The position numbers were made by a program, and so were the translations under genes. A stretch of 64,000 nt of DNA from an uncultured Clostridia bacterium (GTDB taxonomy: Bacteria > Bacillota > Clostridia > UBA1381): assembly GCA_934476075.1 (NCBI GenBank), contig CAKSNH010000001.1, positions 210,456 to 274,455 of the forward strand, written 5' to 3'. Numbering within the stretch: the stretch's first letter is position 1; every line of letters begins with the position of its first letter. This document shows, in pieces, positions 1 through 9,247 of the stretch. Below the pieces are notes generated by a model. The model was not told the origin of the DNA and did not search any database. It saw nothing but the letters and a program-made list of their open reading frames with translations.

Positions 1-13
1 TTAATTCAACCCC

Positions 14-1387
14 TTATTTAGTTTCTTTTGCAATTTCCGAAATAATATTTTCAAATTTCATTCCACGAGATGCTTTAACCAATAAAACATCTCCGTCTTT
101 AATTATCTTTCCGACATATTCTTTTGCCGAGTCGGTTGTGTCGAATGCTTTTACATCTTTAACACCGTTTTTCTCCGCACCCTTTGCAATATACCGTGCA
201 TTTTCGCCCGCTGTAATTACCATATCCACACCAAGCTCAGCCGCAATTTTGCCCACATTTTCATGTGCTTTCGGAGCAAAATCGCCCATTTCAAGCATAT
301 CGCCCAAAACCGCAATTTTTCTTCCGCCCATACTCTGCAATACTTTAAGACCTGCCTCCATAGATGCGGGCGAAGCATTATAACAATCATTTATCACTGT
401 AACATTGCCGTACTTTTCTATGCTCATACGCATAGCGGTAGGCTCAAAATTTTCCAATCCGTAAATAATCTTGTCAATCGGGACATCATAGTGAAGCCCC
501 ACGCTCATTGCCGCAAGTGCATTGTATACGTTATGTACACCTGCCTGCGAAACCTTAACTGTATATTCCTCATTATTATAATTCACTTTAAATCTTACGC
601 CGTCAGCACCCAATTCCTCTACATCATGTGCCGATATATCGCAGTCAGGATTGTTTACCCCAAACGCAACCAATTTGCACTTTACTTTTCCGATAACGGT
701 TTTTAAAAACTTATCGTCACCGTTTATTATAAGAGTATTATTTTCATCAAAGAAATCAATAATTTCAAGCTTTGCTTTTAAAATACCCTCCTGCGAACCC
801 AGCTTTTCAATATGTGACATACCTATATTGGTCATAACCGCCGTGTCATGCTGTGCAATTCTTGCAAGGCGGTGTATCTCGCCGAATCCGCTCATTCCCA
901 TTTCAAGAACCGCCGCCTCATGCTCATCGGTAAGTCTGAACACGGTAAGAGGCAGACCAATCTCATTATTGAAATTGCCCTGCGTCTTTAACGTATTATA
1001 TTTTGTACCCAAAACAGAGGCTATCATATCTTTTGTGGTTGTCTTGCCGACACTTCCCGTCAAGCCTACCGTTCTGATATTAAATCTGCTTTTATAATAG
1101 CGTGCGGTATCCTGCAATGCTTTTTGAGTATTCTCCACTCTTATCACCGCAACGTTATCTATTTTATCCATATCCTTATGTGTAAATACCGCCGCAACAC
1201 CGTTTTCCACCGTTTGACCTATAAAATCATGTGCGTCAAACTTTTCTCCGACAAGAGGAATAAACAAAGTATTTTCGTCAATTTTACGGCTGTCGGTTGT
1301 AATATTTGTGATAACTGTATTTTCGTCACCGCATATAAGCGTTCCGTCAACCGCCTTCGCAATCTCACCCACTGTCATACTCTTCAT
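14..1387 (-). CDS. murF: UDP-N-acetylmuramoyl-tripeptide--D-alanyl-D-alanine ligase MurF
   Basis: Cytoplasmic ATP-dependent Mur ligase that adds D-Ala-D-Ala to UDP-MurNAc-tripeptide, the last soluble step of the peptidoglycan precursor. The 457 aa length is normal for MurF. An N-terminal UDP-binding domain is followed by the Mur ligase P-loop GSVGKTTT at about residues 111-118 and the central NNEIG region typical of MurF. The C-terminal ligase domain is present (VINDCYNASPASM near 330). The ATG is chosen because GGGGGAG lies seven bases upstream. It follows murE by 15 bases in the same direction and ends only 13 bases from the window edge, where mraY would be expected. Assignment is secure from motifs and gene order. 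Confidence 0.97.
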   Translation of the reverse strand: MKSMTVGEIAKAVDGTLICGDENTVITNITTDSRKIDENTLFIPLVGEKFDAHDFIGQTVENGVAAVFTHKDMDKIDNVAVIRVENTQKALQDTARYYKSRFNIRTVGLTGSVGKTTTKDMIASVLGTKYNTLKTQGNFNNEIGLPLTVFRLTDEHEAAVLEMGMSGFGEIHRLARIAQHDTAVMTNIGMSHIEKLGSQEGILKAKLEIIDFFDENNTLIINGDDKFLKTVIGKVKCKLVAFGVNNPDCDISAHDVEELGADGVRFKVNYNNEEYTVKVSQAGVHNVYNALAAMSVGLHYDVPIDKIIYGLENFEPTAMRMSIEKYGNVTVINDCYNASPASMEAGLKVLQSMGGRKIAVLGDMLEMGDFAPKAHENVGKIAAELGVDMVITAGENARYIAKGAEKNGVKDVKAFDTTDSAKEYVGKIIKDGDVLLVKASRGMKFENIISEIAKETK

Positions 1388-1402
1388 ACTGTTACTCCCC
1401 CA

Positions 1403-2839
1403 TTATTTATTTAAACATTCTCTGACAACTTCACGCTCATCAAAATCAACTTTTTCTCTGCCGATAATCTGATATGTTTCCTGACCTTTACCGGCTAAAA
1501 TTATAACATCGCCCTTTTTAGCAAAATTAAGAGCATATGCAATAGCTTCACGTCTGTTTTCAATGACAGTATAGTCACAGTCGGTTGTTTTCATGCCTGC
1601 CTCAATTTCGTCAATAATGCTCATTGGATTTTCCGTTCTCGGATTATCCGAAGTGATAATGCAATAATCGGATAACTTACCCGCAATCGCACCCATGATA
1701 GGACGCTTTGTATTATCTCTGTCACCGCCGCAGCCGAACAATGTAATAACTCTGTTTTCGGCAAATTCCTTAACGGTTGAAATGATATTTTCAAGTCCGT
1801 CGGGAGTGTGTGCATAGTCTATCAAAACAGTATAATCGGTATTTGTAGGCACAACCTCTACTCTGCCGACAACACCCTTTACATTTGCAAGTCCCTGCTT
1901 TATTGTTTCCATATCTATTCCCAGACACAAAGCCGCACCAACCGCACAAATTGCATTATATACGCTGAATTTGCCTGGAATTTGCATATGCATCTGATAT
2001 TCCTTACCATCATACTCCAATTTAAAATCACTGCCCTTAGACGTGATTTTTATATCTTTCGCTTGCAGCATTGCATTTTCGTTGATACCGACAGTAATGC
2101 AGTCGCCACGCATATTTTTCGCAATCTTCTTACCGCCGTCATCATCAATATTGATAACGCCCACATCTGAAATATCAAATAGTTTTGCCTTTGCTTTCAG
2201 GTAATTTTCCATTGTACCGTGGAAATCCAAATGGTCCTGCGTAATGTTCGTGAAAATACCCACCTGGAATTCACAGCCGTATACTCTGTCAAGCTCCAAT
2301 GCGTGCGATGAAACCTCCATAACTACATATTCCGCATTTTCCTCTACCATTTCCGAAAACAATTTTTGAAGTTCCAGCGAATTAGGGGTAGTCGGAGTAT
2401 TGCTTTGCGTAATAAGCACTTTATCTCCGATTATATTCTTGTTTGTGCCGATAACGCCGACACGCTTTTTGGCAGTTTCCAAAATGCTTTTTACAAGATA
2501 AGTTATAGTAGTTTTTCCGTTTGTGCCCGTCACACCGATAAGTTTAAACTTTTTCGACGGATGTCCGTAAAATCTTGACGCAATATCCGCAATCATTCTT
2601 CTTGAATTGTTTGTGTAATAAACGGGAATATCAACGTCCACCTTATCCTGTGCAATAATAGCCGATGCACCTTTTTCCTCTGCCATTTTTGCATATTTAT
2701 GTCCGTCCTGATTATAACCCTTTATACATACAAATACATTTCCTCTCTCGACCGCACGGGAATCATATGCAATTCCTGTAACTACGAAATCATCATGTTC
2801 CATAGCCCAGTCTTTACCTACTAACTCACTAAACAACAT
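1403..2839 (-). CDS. murE: UDP-MurNAc-L-Ala-D-Glu:meso-diaminopimelate ligase MurE
   Basis: Cytoplasmic Mur ligase adding the third amino acid of the stem peptide. It is 478 aa, with the P-loop GTNGKTT at about 105-111 and the substrate motif DNPR (in TSDNPRTENP, near residue 405). By known family rules DNPR predicts meso-diaminopimelate rather than lysine, so the cell wall is inferred to be mDAP type. The start ATG has a strong GGGGGA site eight bases upstream. The gene sits 21 bases after the PBP gene and 15 bases before murF, consistent with one dcw transcript. Confidence 0.97.
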   Translation of the reverse strand: MLFSELVGKDWAMEHDDFVVTGIAYDSRAVERGNVFVCIKGYNQDGHKYAKMAEEKGASAIIAQDKVDVDIPVYYTNNSRRMIADIASRFYGHPSKKFKLIGVTGTNGKTTITYLVKSILETAKKRVGVIGTNKNIIGDKVLITQSNTPTTPNSLELQKLFSEMVEENAEYVVMEVSSHALELDRVYGCEFQVGIFTNITQDHLDFHGTMENYLKAKAKLFDISDVGVINIDDDGGKKIAKNMRGDCITVGINENAMLQAKDIKITSKGSDFKLEYDGKEYQMHMQIPGKFSVYNAICAVGAALCLGIDMETIKQGLANVKGVVGRVEVVPTNTDYTVLIDYAHTPDGLENIISTVKEFAENRVITLFGCGGDRDNTKRPIMGAIAGKLSDYCIITSDNPRTENPMSIIDEIEAGMKTTDCDYTVIENRREAIAYALNFAKKGDVIILAGKGQETYQIIGREKVDFDEREVVRECLNK

Positions 2840-2860
2840 AATATCGTCCCCCTAAATATA

Positions 2861-5137
2861 TTAATCGCTTGATTCATGTCTGAATTCAACGCCCACAACC
2901 GTTGCGGGCTTAACCTTTTCACCCTCGGCATAGCTTTGTTTTGCGGCATACGCACCGGAGTTATTCTGCCCCGCACCGATAGCCTCAAAATTCAATCCCG
3001 CACTTTCAAGTCTTGCCTTTGCATCGGCAACAGACAAGCCTATAACATTCGGAACTGTAACCTCGGATTCATCATTATTTTCTTCCATATACAAAATAAC
3101 CGTAGAGCCGTTTGTAATGCTCGAACCCGGTTTCGGCAGCTGGTCAACAACCGCACTTCCCTCTCCGACAACTTTTGTCTTTAAGCCCGATTTCTCCAAT
3201 GTACTCTTTGCCTCGTCAGCCGTCATACCTCTGATTTCCGGAACTGTAAGTGCCATCTGCTGCAATTCATCTTCGGTATACTGGCGTTCAACACCAAGAT
3301 ATTCAAGTACATCTTCTATTATAGCACCTGCCACGGGAGCTGCAATAGTACCGCCATATTTATTTGCCACTTGCGGTTCGTCAAGCATTATCAAGCATAT
3401 TATCTGCGGGTCATCGGCAGGAGCAAATCCCACAAATGACGCAATACGCTTTGTACCTGTTCTTGAACCCTTTTGCGAAGTACCTGTCTTACCGCCTATG
3501 CGGTAACCCTTGATATACGCATTTTTACCCGTACCCGTAGGTGCGGCAACAACCGATTCAAGTATTTCACGCATGGTATCCGATGTTTCTTTCGAGATTA
3601 CCTTGTTTCTTACTTCCGGCTGATATGTTTTAACCGTACCGTTTTTGTTCCTCACTTCTTTTACTATCTGCGGTTTCATCAAGTCACCGCCGTTGATAAC
3701 CGATGAAATAGCAGTTATTAATTGCAGCGGAGTAACATTAAAGCCTTGACCGAATGAGCTTGTCGCAACGTCCGCATCACCCAATGTACCCGTATGATAT
3801 ACACTGTTGCCCTCGCCGACAAGTTCTATACCTGTTTTTTCTGTAAGACCAAATGCTTTGAAATATTCCATGAACTTTTCTCCGCCAAGTCTAAGACCCG
3901 TTTCAATAAATACAGGGTTACATGAATTCTGAACACCCTGTACAAACGTTTCCGCTCCGTGACCTGCCTTCTTGTGGCAGTGAATTGTATGCGGACCTAT
4001 TTTAACCGCACCGCTGCAAAAGAACGATGAATTCAAATCGACAACGTGTTCCTCCAAACCCGCCGCCGCAGTTAAAATCTTAAAAGTAGAACCCGGCTCA
4101 TATGTATCGGATATAGCCTTATTTCGCCACATCTTATTGCGGAGTGCCGCTATCCTGTCTTCCTCGCTGACTTCCTTTTTCTCTCCGTTTTCGTCTGTCT
4201 GACCTGTTTCTTCCGCAACGTCAACGGCTATCTGGTACTTTTCAAAATTGGTTACGTCATAAGGATTGTTTATATCATAATCGGGCTTTGTTGACATCGC
4301 CAAAATCTCGCCCGTTTTCGGATTCATTATAATTCCCGCCGCACCCTCTTTTAACTGGTCCTCCACAACTGCATTTTCAAGGTGCTTGTCAAGGAAATGC
4401 TGAATAGTTTCATCAATAGTCAGTACAACGTCAGCACCCTCCTGTGCGTCTGTCTGCATTTCATATTGAAAATCCATATTCAGTCCGTTCGCCGCTTTCG
4501 CACTTAGCACACTTCCAGACTTACCCGTAAGTTCATCGTCAAATGTCATCTCAATGCCCTGACGTCCGTCATTGTCATAGCCTGTAAAACCTATAACGTG
4601 CGGAGCAATATTATATGAGTAGTATCTTTTTGAGTCCTCCTCAAAATATACACCGTTATAATTCTTTGAAAGGTCCGCCGTGTTTCCGTTCGTCTGACGT
4701 TCCTTATCCTTTGAACTGTCCTTCAAATCCTTTATCGCCTGACTTTGTTCGGGGGTGATACGTTTTTTTATAACCTGATAGGAGCTGTTTTTTGTAATAA
4801 TTTTATATACATCGTCATAACTCATGTCCAATATCGACGATAATTTGCTTGCCACAATCTCGGCGGCATTTGCTTTTTTTATCTCGCTCGGATTGCAGAC
4901 AACCGTATCCACAGTAACACTTTTGGCAAGTGCTTTTCCGTTCCTGTCATATATATATCCTCTGTTCGCCGTCACGGTACGCTCTCTTGTCTGCTGTTCT
5001 ATCGCCTTGCTTTTCAGTTCTTCACCACGCACAAACTGCCAATATACAATACGACCTATAAGTACAAGCATAACAACAAAACATAAAGCGAAAATTATCT
5101 TTATTCTGGTACGCATTTTGCTTGAAGCCAATGCCAT
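2861..5137 (-). CDS. Class B penicillin-binding protein with two PASTA domains (SpoVD/PbpB type)
   Basis: Membrane-anchored transpeptidase that cross-links peptidoglycan, either in septation (PbpB/FtsI role) or in spore cortex synthesis (SpoVD role). In 758 aa I see one N-terminal membrane helix (about 12-32), a PBP dimerisation region (about 55-210), and the transpeptidase with STFK at 350-353, SCN at 405-407 and KTGT at 550-553. Two PASTA domains follow (about 630-686 and 693-754). An acidic insert near 310-330 precedes the active site. It is the only class B PBP in this dcw cluster, whereas Bacillus has pbpB and spoVD in tandem; one protein may serve both roles or a second copy may lie elsewhere. 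AAAGGAG supports the start. Confidence 0.93.
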   Translation of the reverse strand: MALASSKMRTRIKIIFALCFVVMLVLIGRIVYWQFVRGEELKSKAIEQQTRERTVTANRGYIYDRNGKALAKSVTVDTVVCNPSEIKKANAAEIVASKLSSILDMSYDDVYKIITKNSSYQVIKKRITPEQSQAIKDLKDSSKDKERQTNGNTADLSKNYNGVYFEEDSKRYYSYNIAPHVIGFTGYDNDGRQGIEMTFDDELTGKSGSVLSAKAANGLNMDFQYEMQTDAQEGADVVLTIDETIQHFLDKHLENAVVEDQLKEGAAGIIMNPKTGEILAMSTKPDYDINNPYDVTNFEKYQIAVDVAEETGQTDENGEKKEVSEEDRIAALRNKMWRNKAISDTYEPGSTFKILTAAAGLEEHVVDLNSSFFCSGAVKIGPHTIHCHKKAGHGAETFVQGVQNSCNPVFIETGLRLGGEKFMEYFKAFGLTEKTGIELVGEGNSVYHTGTLGDADVATSSFGQGFNVTPLQLITAISSVINGGDLMKPQIVKEVRNKNGTVKTYQPEVRNKVISKETSDTMREILESVVAAPTGTGKNAYIKGYRIGGKTGTSQKGSRTGTKRIASFVGFAPADDPQIICLIMLDEPQVANKYGGTIAAPVAGAIIEDVLEYLGVERQYTEDELQQMALTVPEIRGMTADEAKSTLEKSGLKTKVVGEGSAVVDQLPKPGSSITNGSTVILYMEENNDESEVTVPNVIGLSVADAKARLESAGLNFEAIGAGQNNSGAYAAKQSYAEGEKVKPATVVGVEFRHESSD

Positions 5138-5181
5138 ACAATCAAACTCCTTTATTGCTTTATATTAATATAATTCTAGTC

Positions 5182-5673
5182 TTAATGAATACTAAATATT
5201 CCAACTAAATTCTCACAAAAAGCATGGAAAGCATCTTTGCTCTTTTTGCTTACTCCTTCCACTTCCTTTGCGGTAATTTCGGTAGAATCATTTTTTTCAA
5301 CATTAATATATATAGTCTGGTATTTCTCCGGACGTTTCATACCCAATTTATTTGTCGCCACGTCCTCAACGGTTTTTAAATCAATAGAATTTTCAAGATT
5401 AAATGTTTTCTGGCAAGTAACCGATTCAGCCGCAGCCAGCTGTTTCTGCAATTTTGAAATTTCAAGTTCCGTTTCGTGCACTTCCACACCACGGCTAATC
5501 ATAAGTGCCGCCGATGCCGCCACAATCACTGCACAAAACATAACTTTTGCGTGTTTTCTCAAACTCTCCATATTTTTCTTTTTTTGCAGCTTTCGTTTCT
5601 CACGCAAAATTATCTTTTGCTGCAATTCATCATTTTCCTGTTCAAGATTATGAGCAAGATTACTGTATCCCAT
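5182..5673 (-). CDS. ftsL: FtsL-like septum protein
   Basis: Small bitopic protein of 163 aa placed between rsmH and the class B PBP, exactly where ftsL lies in Firmicute dcw clusters. It has a basic, coiled-coil-prone cytoplasmic start (about 10-40), one membrane helix (about 43-60) and an external heptad-like segment (64-90) ending in a region with KLGMKRPEKYQ, the usual FtsL/DivIC tail. Family members recruit the FtsB/DivIC, FtsW and PBP complex to the septum. Sequence similarity within the family is always low, so the call rests mainly on position and topology. Confidence 0.8.
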   Translation of the reverse strand: MGYSNLAHNLEQENDELQQKIILREKRKLQKKKNMESLRKHAKVMFCAVIVAASAALMISRGVEVHETELEISKLQKQLAAAESVTCQKTFNLENSIDLKTVEDVATNKLGMKRPEKYQTIYINVEKNDSTEITAKEVEGVSKKSKDAFHAFCENLVGIFSIH

Positions 5674-5737
5674 TTGTAAATCCCCCTATCACGTTTACAA
5701 TACATTTTACCTAAATATATATTAATATTAAAATACC

Positions 5738-6670
5738 TTACAGTTTTTCGATAATCCTCAGCTTTGCACTTTTTGACCTGCTGTTTTGTTCTTCCTCGTC
5801 CTTGCTCGGCAAAATCGGTTTTCTTGTGATAACCTTAACCACAGGCTTTTTCCCGCACACGCATATAGGAAAGTCTTTCGGGCAGGTGCACCCTGTTGCA
5901 AGTTCGGCGAATGTATTCTTTACAATTCTGTCCTCCAAAGAATGAAAAGTTATTACAGCCAATCTGCCTCCCGATTTCAGCACGCTTGCAAAATCCAAAA
6001 TTGACTGTTTTAATATTTCAAGTTCACCGTTTACTTCTATTCTTATAGCCTGAAAAACACGTTTTGCCGGATGTCCGCCGTCCATGCGTGCCTTTTTCGG
6101 TATTGCGGCTTTTATTATATCAACCAATTCGCCCGTTGTTTCAATCGGTTTTTCCCCACGTCTTTCGACTATAAATTCCGCAATACGTTTCGACCAGTTT
6201 TCCTCACCGTATTCATAAAAAATTCTTGTAAGGTCTTCCTTTGAATATTCATTGACAACAGTGTACGCACTTTTTTGATTGTGCCTGTTCATTCTCATAT
6301 CAAGCGGAGCGTCCTGCATATAACTAAATCCCCTGTCCTTATTATCAAGCTGATACGATGAAACTCCCAAGTCCAAAACCGCACCGTCAATTTCTTTAAT
6401 ATTCAAATCTTCCAGAATGGATAATATCTCACTGAAATTGCGATTGACAAATGTCACATTATCCGGAAAATCACTAAGCCGTTTCTTTGCCGCCTCAATC
6501 GCCTCTATGTCCTGGTCAATGCCGATAAGCTTTACCGTATTGTCCCGTTCCAATATTCCATGCGAGTGACCGCCGCCCCCCAGCGTACCGTCAGCATAGA
6601 TACCGTTGCTTTTTATATTCAATCCGTCTAACGTTTCATTAAACAAAACCGAAATATGTTTAAATTCCAT
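5738..6670 (-). CDS. rsmH: 16S rRNA (cytosine1402-N4)-methyltransferase RsmH (MraW)
   Basis: SAM-dependent methyltransferase that modifies C1402 in the 16S rRNA decoding centre. It is 310 aa, the standard length. The SAM loop [10 protein letters not shown] is at about 28-37, and the family signatures [22 protein letters not shown] and [12 protein letters not shown] are all present. It lies 13 bases downstream of mraZ and is preceded by an AAGGGAG site. It is the second gene of the dcw operon. Assignment is secure. Confidence 0.97.
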   Translation of the reverse strand: MEFKHISVLFNETLDGLNIKSNGIYADGTLGGGGHSHGILERDNTVKLIGIDQDIEAIEAAKKRLSDFPDNVTFVNRNFSEILSILEDLNIKEIDGAVLDLGVSSYQLDNKDRGFSYMQDAPLDMRMNRHNQKSAYTVVNEYSKEDLTRIFYEYGEENWSKRIAEFIVERRGEKPIETTGELVDIIKAAIPKKARMDGGHPAKRVFQAIRIEVNGELEILKQSILDFASVLKSGGRLAVITFHSLEDRIVKNTFAELATGCTCPKDFPICVCGKKPVVKVITRKPILPSKDEEEQNSRSKSAKLRIIEKL

Positions 6671-6683
6671 TTTTATAACTCCC

Positions 6684-7127
6684 TTATATATTCAAGTCAT
6701 ATTTTAATATGCCGTCAAGCACAACATTTTCCGAAAGCTCGTCCTGATAATCGTCCCATGTTTCAGTATCCCAAATTTCAAGTCTGTTATTCGCACCGAT
6801 AAGCATGATATTCTTATCAAGTCCGGCATATTTTAAAAGTCTTGGAGTTATACTTATTCTGCCCTGCTTGTCTATTGAGCAAGCCGACGCTTTACCGAAG
6901 AACATTCTTACAAATGCACCTGCATTTCTGTCTGTCGATGTAGGAAGATTTTCAAGCTTTTCGGCAAGCTTGCCCCACTCCTCCTCAGTATACATATACA
7001 GACACTTGTCCGCCGGAGCTCTTGTAATAAAAACAGTGTCACCTAATTTTTCTCTCACTTTTGTAGGCAAAACAATACGTCCCTTGTCATCTAAGACTCT
7101 GGCGTATTCATCAACAAAATAGTTCAC
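6684..7127 (-). CDS. mraZ: Transcriptional regulator MraZ
   Basis: AbrB-like DNA-binding protein and repressor of the dcw cluster. Two SpoVT/AbrB-type half-domains are visible: [19 protein letters not shown] near the N-terminus and [16 protein letters not shown] later. The reading frame is open to an ATG at 7178 (164 aa, GGGAG four bases upstream). I prefer the GTG at 7127 (147 aa, GGTGA five bases upstream), because family members begin a few residues before the EY motif and because the phased MraZ-type boxes at 7163-7219 would otherwise overlap the coding sequence. The start remains uncertain; the gene identity does not. Confidence 0.9.
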   Translation of the reverse strand: MNYFVDEYARVLDDKGRIVLPTKVREKLGDTVFITRAPADKCLYMYTEEEWGKLAEKLENLPTSTDRNAGAFVRMFFGKASACSIDKQGRISITPRLLKYAGLDKNIMLIGANNRLEIWDTETWDDYQDELSENVVLDGILKYDLNI

Positions 7128-7162
7128 TGTTTTCACCACACTTCCAAATCTTAATAATACTT

Positions 7163-7219
7163 CTCCATTCCGACCCATTTTACTCCCTTATACTCCACAT
7201 TTTAAACCATTTGCAACCA
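7163..7219 (-). promoter_or_regulatory. Phased MraZ-type operator boxes upstream of dcw
   Basis: On the minus strand four boxes occur with exact 10-bp spacing: TGGAG (7193-7197), GGGAG (7183-7187), TGGGT (7173-7177) and TGGAG (7163-7167). Two further boxes, TGGTT at 7215-7219 and TGGTT at 7205-7209, are also 10 bp apart and 12 bp from the first set. Known MraZ operators are TGGGN repeats with 5-nt spacers upstream of mraZ, the same geometry. A TAAAAT -10-like hexamer lies at 7200-7205 between the two sets. Autoregulation of the dcw operon is inferred. Confidence 0.7.
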
Positions 7220-7361
7220 AAACGCAATATGTTTTTGTAAAAAACTTTTAAAATTTTTTAATCCTTTTCCTTATATATTATATATTTCGCCTTTAAATGA
7301 CTTTACACGCACATTTTCACCATTCACAAAAACATTAATCAGAAAATATTTTAATAAACTA

Positions 7362-7390
7362 TTGAAAAAACTTTTGTTATTATGTATAAT
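7362..7390 (+). promoter_or_regulatory. Sigma-A promoter of araA
   Basis: TTGAAA (7362-7367), 17-base spacer, perfect TATAAT (7385-7390), about 50 bases before the araA start. The upstream stretch 7220-7361, between the dcw and araA control regions, is AT-rich and shows no gene, cre-like site or hairpin that I can support. Confidence 0.75.
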
Positions 7391-7440
7391 GAACTTAGAA
7401 AATTATTTTTTAAAATATAAAAATTTATGAGGTGAAAAAA

Positions 7441-8919
7441 ATGCAAAGCATAAAGAACTATGAATTTTGGTTTATCACAGGAAGTCAGCACCTATACGGT
7501 CCGGAAACACTTGAACAAGTTGCAAAGGACTCGCAAGCTATCGTTGACGGTCTTAACTCATCAGGAAAATTACCATGTAAAATCGTATTTAAACCGGTAG
7601 TTAAAACTCCTGCCGAAATCACAAAAATCTTCAAGGACGCCGCATATGACGACACTTGTGCCGGTGTTATCGCTTGGATGCACACATTCAGTCCTTCAAA
7701 AATGTGGATTAACGGTTTAAAGAATTTCTCTAAACCTTATCTTCACTTCCACACACAATACAATCGTGAAATCCCATGGAATGAAATTGATATGGACTTC
7801 ATGAACCTTAACCAATCCGCACACGGCGACAGAGAACACGGTTTTATCGGTGCAAGACTCAGAATGCCTAGAAAAATCGTTGTAGGTTACTGGGAAGACG
7901 AAGAACCGCAGCAAAAGATTGCTGCCTGGATGAGAAGTGCGGCAGGTTATGCTCTTTCTCAAAATCTTAAAATGGTTCGTTTCGGCGATAATATGCGTCA
8001 GGTTGCCGTTACCGAAGGCGATAAAGTAGAAGCTGAAATCAAGCTTGGCTGGGACGTTGAATACCGTCCAATCGGCGATTTGGTTGAAATTCTAAATCAG
8101 GTTACAGACGCTGAAATTGACGCTAAAATGGCTGAATACAACGAAAAATACGATATGAATACAGATAATGTCGACTCTGTACGTTATCAGGCAAAGGTTG
8201 AAGTTGCAATCGAAAAAATGTGCGGTCAATTCGGTTACAGTGCATTTGTAACCAACTTTGAGGACTTGCACGGACTTGAACAGCTGCCGGGTCTTGCCGC
8301 TCAAAATATGATGGCTAAGGGCTACGGTTTCGGTGCTGAGGGTGACTGGAAAGTTGCCGCTATGACATTCCTTATGAAAGCTATGGCAGAAGGTCTTGAA
8401 GGCGGTACTGCATTTATGGAAGACTATACATATCACCTTGAAAAAGGCAACGAACATATCTTAGGTGCACATATGCTTGAAGTATGCCCGTCTGTTGCAT
8501 CAACAAAACCTAAAATCGAAGTTCACGAATTGGGTATCGGCAACAGAAAAGCTCCTGCCCGTTTGGTATTTGACAGCAGCAAGGGCGATGCTATCGTTGC
8601 ATCTCTTATCGATATGGGCGGCCGTCTAAGACTTATCGTAAATGACGTTGAGGCTTGTTCTCCGCTTCACAAAATGCCTAACCTACCTGTCGCAGGTGTT
8701 ATGTGGAAACCTCTTCCTAACCTTGCTACATCGGCAGAAGCATGGATTTTAGCCGGCGGTGCTCACCACAGTGTACTAAGCTATGCTTTAACAGCTGAAC
8801 AAATGCACGATTGGGCAAACATGATGGGTATTGAATTTGTACACATCGGCAAAGACACTACAATTCCTGAATTGGAAAAAGAACTTATGTGGAACGATAT
8901 TGCATATAAGCTAAAATAA
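7441..8919 (+). CDS. araA: L-arabinose isomerase AraA
   Basis: Cytoplasmic metal-dependent isomerase converting L-arabinose to L-ribulose. The 492 aa protein opens with YEFWFITGSQHLYGPETL, the hallmark AraA N-terminus, and keeps the central MLEVCPS and the late GGAHHSVLS segment with a metal-ligand histidine. The frame is open to a GTG at 7432, but AGGTGA sits at 7430-7435, so ATG 7441 is the better start. There is no araB, araD, transporter or AraR-like regulator next to it; the gene is monocistronic between its own promoter and terminator. The rest of the pathway must lie elsewhere. Confidence 0.95.
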   Translation: MQSIKNYEFWFITGSQHLYGPETLEQVAKDSQAIVDGLNSSGKLPCKIVFKPVVKTPAEITKIFKDAAYDDTCAGVIAWMHTFSPSKMWINGLKNFSKPYLHFHTQYNREIPWNEIDMDFMNLNQSAHGDREHGFIGARLRMPRKIVVGYWEDEEPQQKIAAWMRSAAGYALSQNLKMVRFGDNMRQVAVTEGDKVEAEIKLGWDVEYRPIGDLVEILNQVTDAEIDAKMAEYNEKYDMNTDNVDSVRYQAKVEVAIEKMCGQFGYSAFVTNFEDLHGLEQLPGLAAQNMMAKGYGFGAEGDWKVAAMTFLMKAMAEGLEGGTAFMEDYTYHLEKGNEHILGAHMLEVCPSVASTKPKIEVHELGIGNRKAPARLVFDSSKGDAIVASLIDMGGRLRLIVNDVEACSPLHKMPNLPVAGVMWKPLPNLATSAEAWILAGGAHHSVLSYALTAEQMHDWANMMGIEFVHIGKDTTIPELEKELMWNDIAYKLK

Positions 8920-8939
8920 TAACATAAACCGATATACAC

Positions 8940-8974
8940 AAAATAAGGATAGAATAACAATCTATCCTTATTTT
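8940..8974 (+). terminator. Rho-independent terminator of araA
   Basis: Perfect 14-bp stem: 8940-8953 pairs with 8961-8974 around a seven-base loop. The distal arm ends in TTTT. It lies 20 bases after the araA stop. Confidence 0.85.
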
Positions 8975-9094
8975 GTATTACTTCAAATATATATTACTTT
9001 CTTTAAATCTTTGTATCAAAAATATCGCAATATTGTAAATATGAACAAATAATATGTTTTTAACACCTTTCATTTTAGTCCCGTATATGCTATA

Positions 9095-9123
9095 TTGACT
9101 AATACCCAAATATGTGGTACAAT
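9095..9123 (+). promoter_or_regulatory. Promoter of the gdpP-rplI-dnaB operon
   Basis: TTGACT (9095-9100), 17-base spacer, TACAAT (9118-9123), with an extended -10 TGG directly before it. Transcription would start near 9130, leaving a leader of about 118 bases that contains only a small hairpin (AATACA/TGTATT at about 9211-9228). Nothing else is evident in the 8975-9247 gap. Confidence 0.75.
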
Positions 9124-9247
9124 TAAATATAATATGGGTAAATTTCACCTTTTGAATGACCCGTTTAACTGCTTATTGCACGTTATTTATACTGATATGT
9201 CATGACTAATTAATACACTTTGATGTATTTTTAGTTTAGGAGGATAT

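Noticed and set aside
263..1414. Several plus-strand open frames of 80-150 codons opposite murF
   Set aside because: They lie antisense to a well-supported gene, lack ribosome sites and have no recognisable domains; the same holds for similar frames opposite most genes here.
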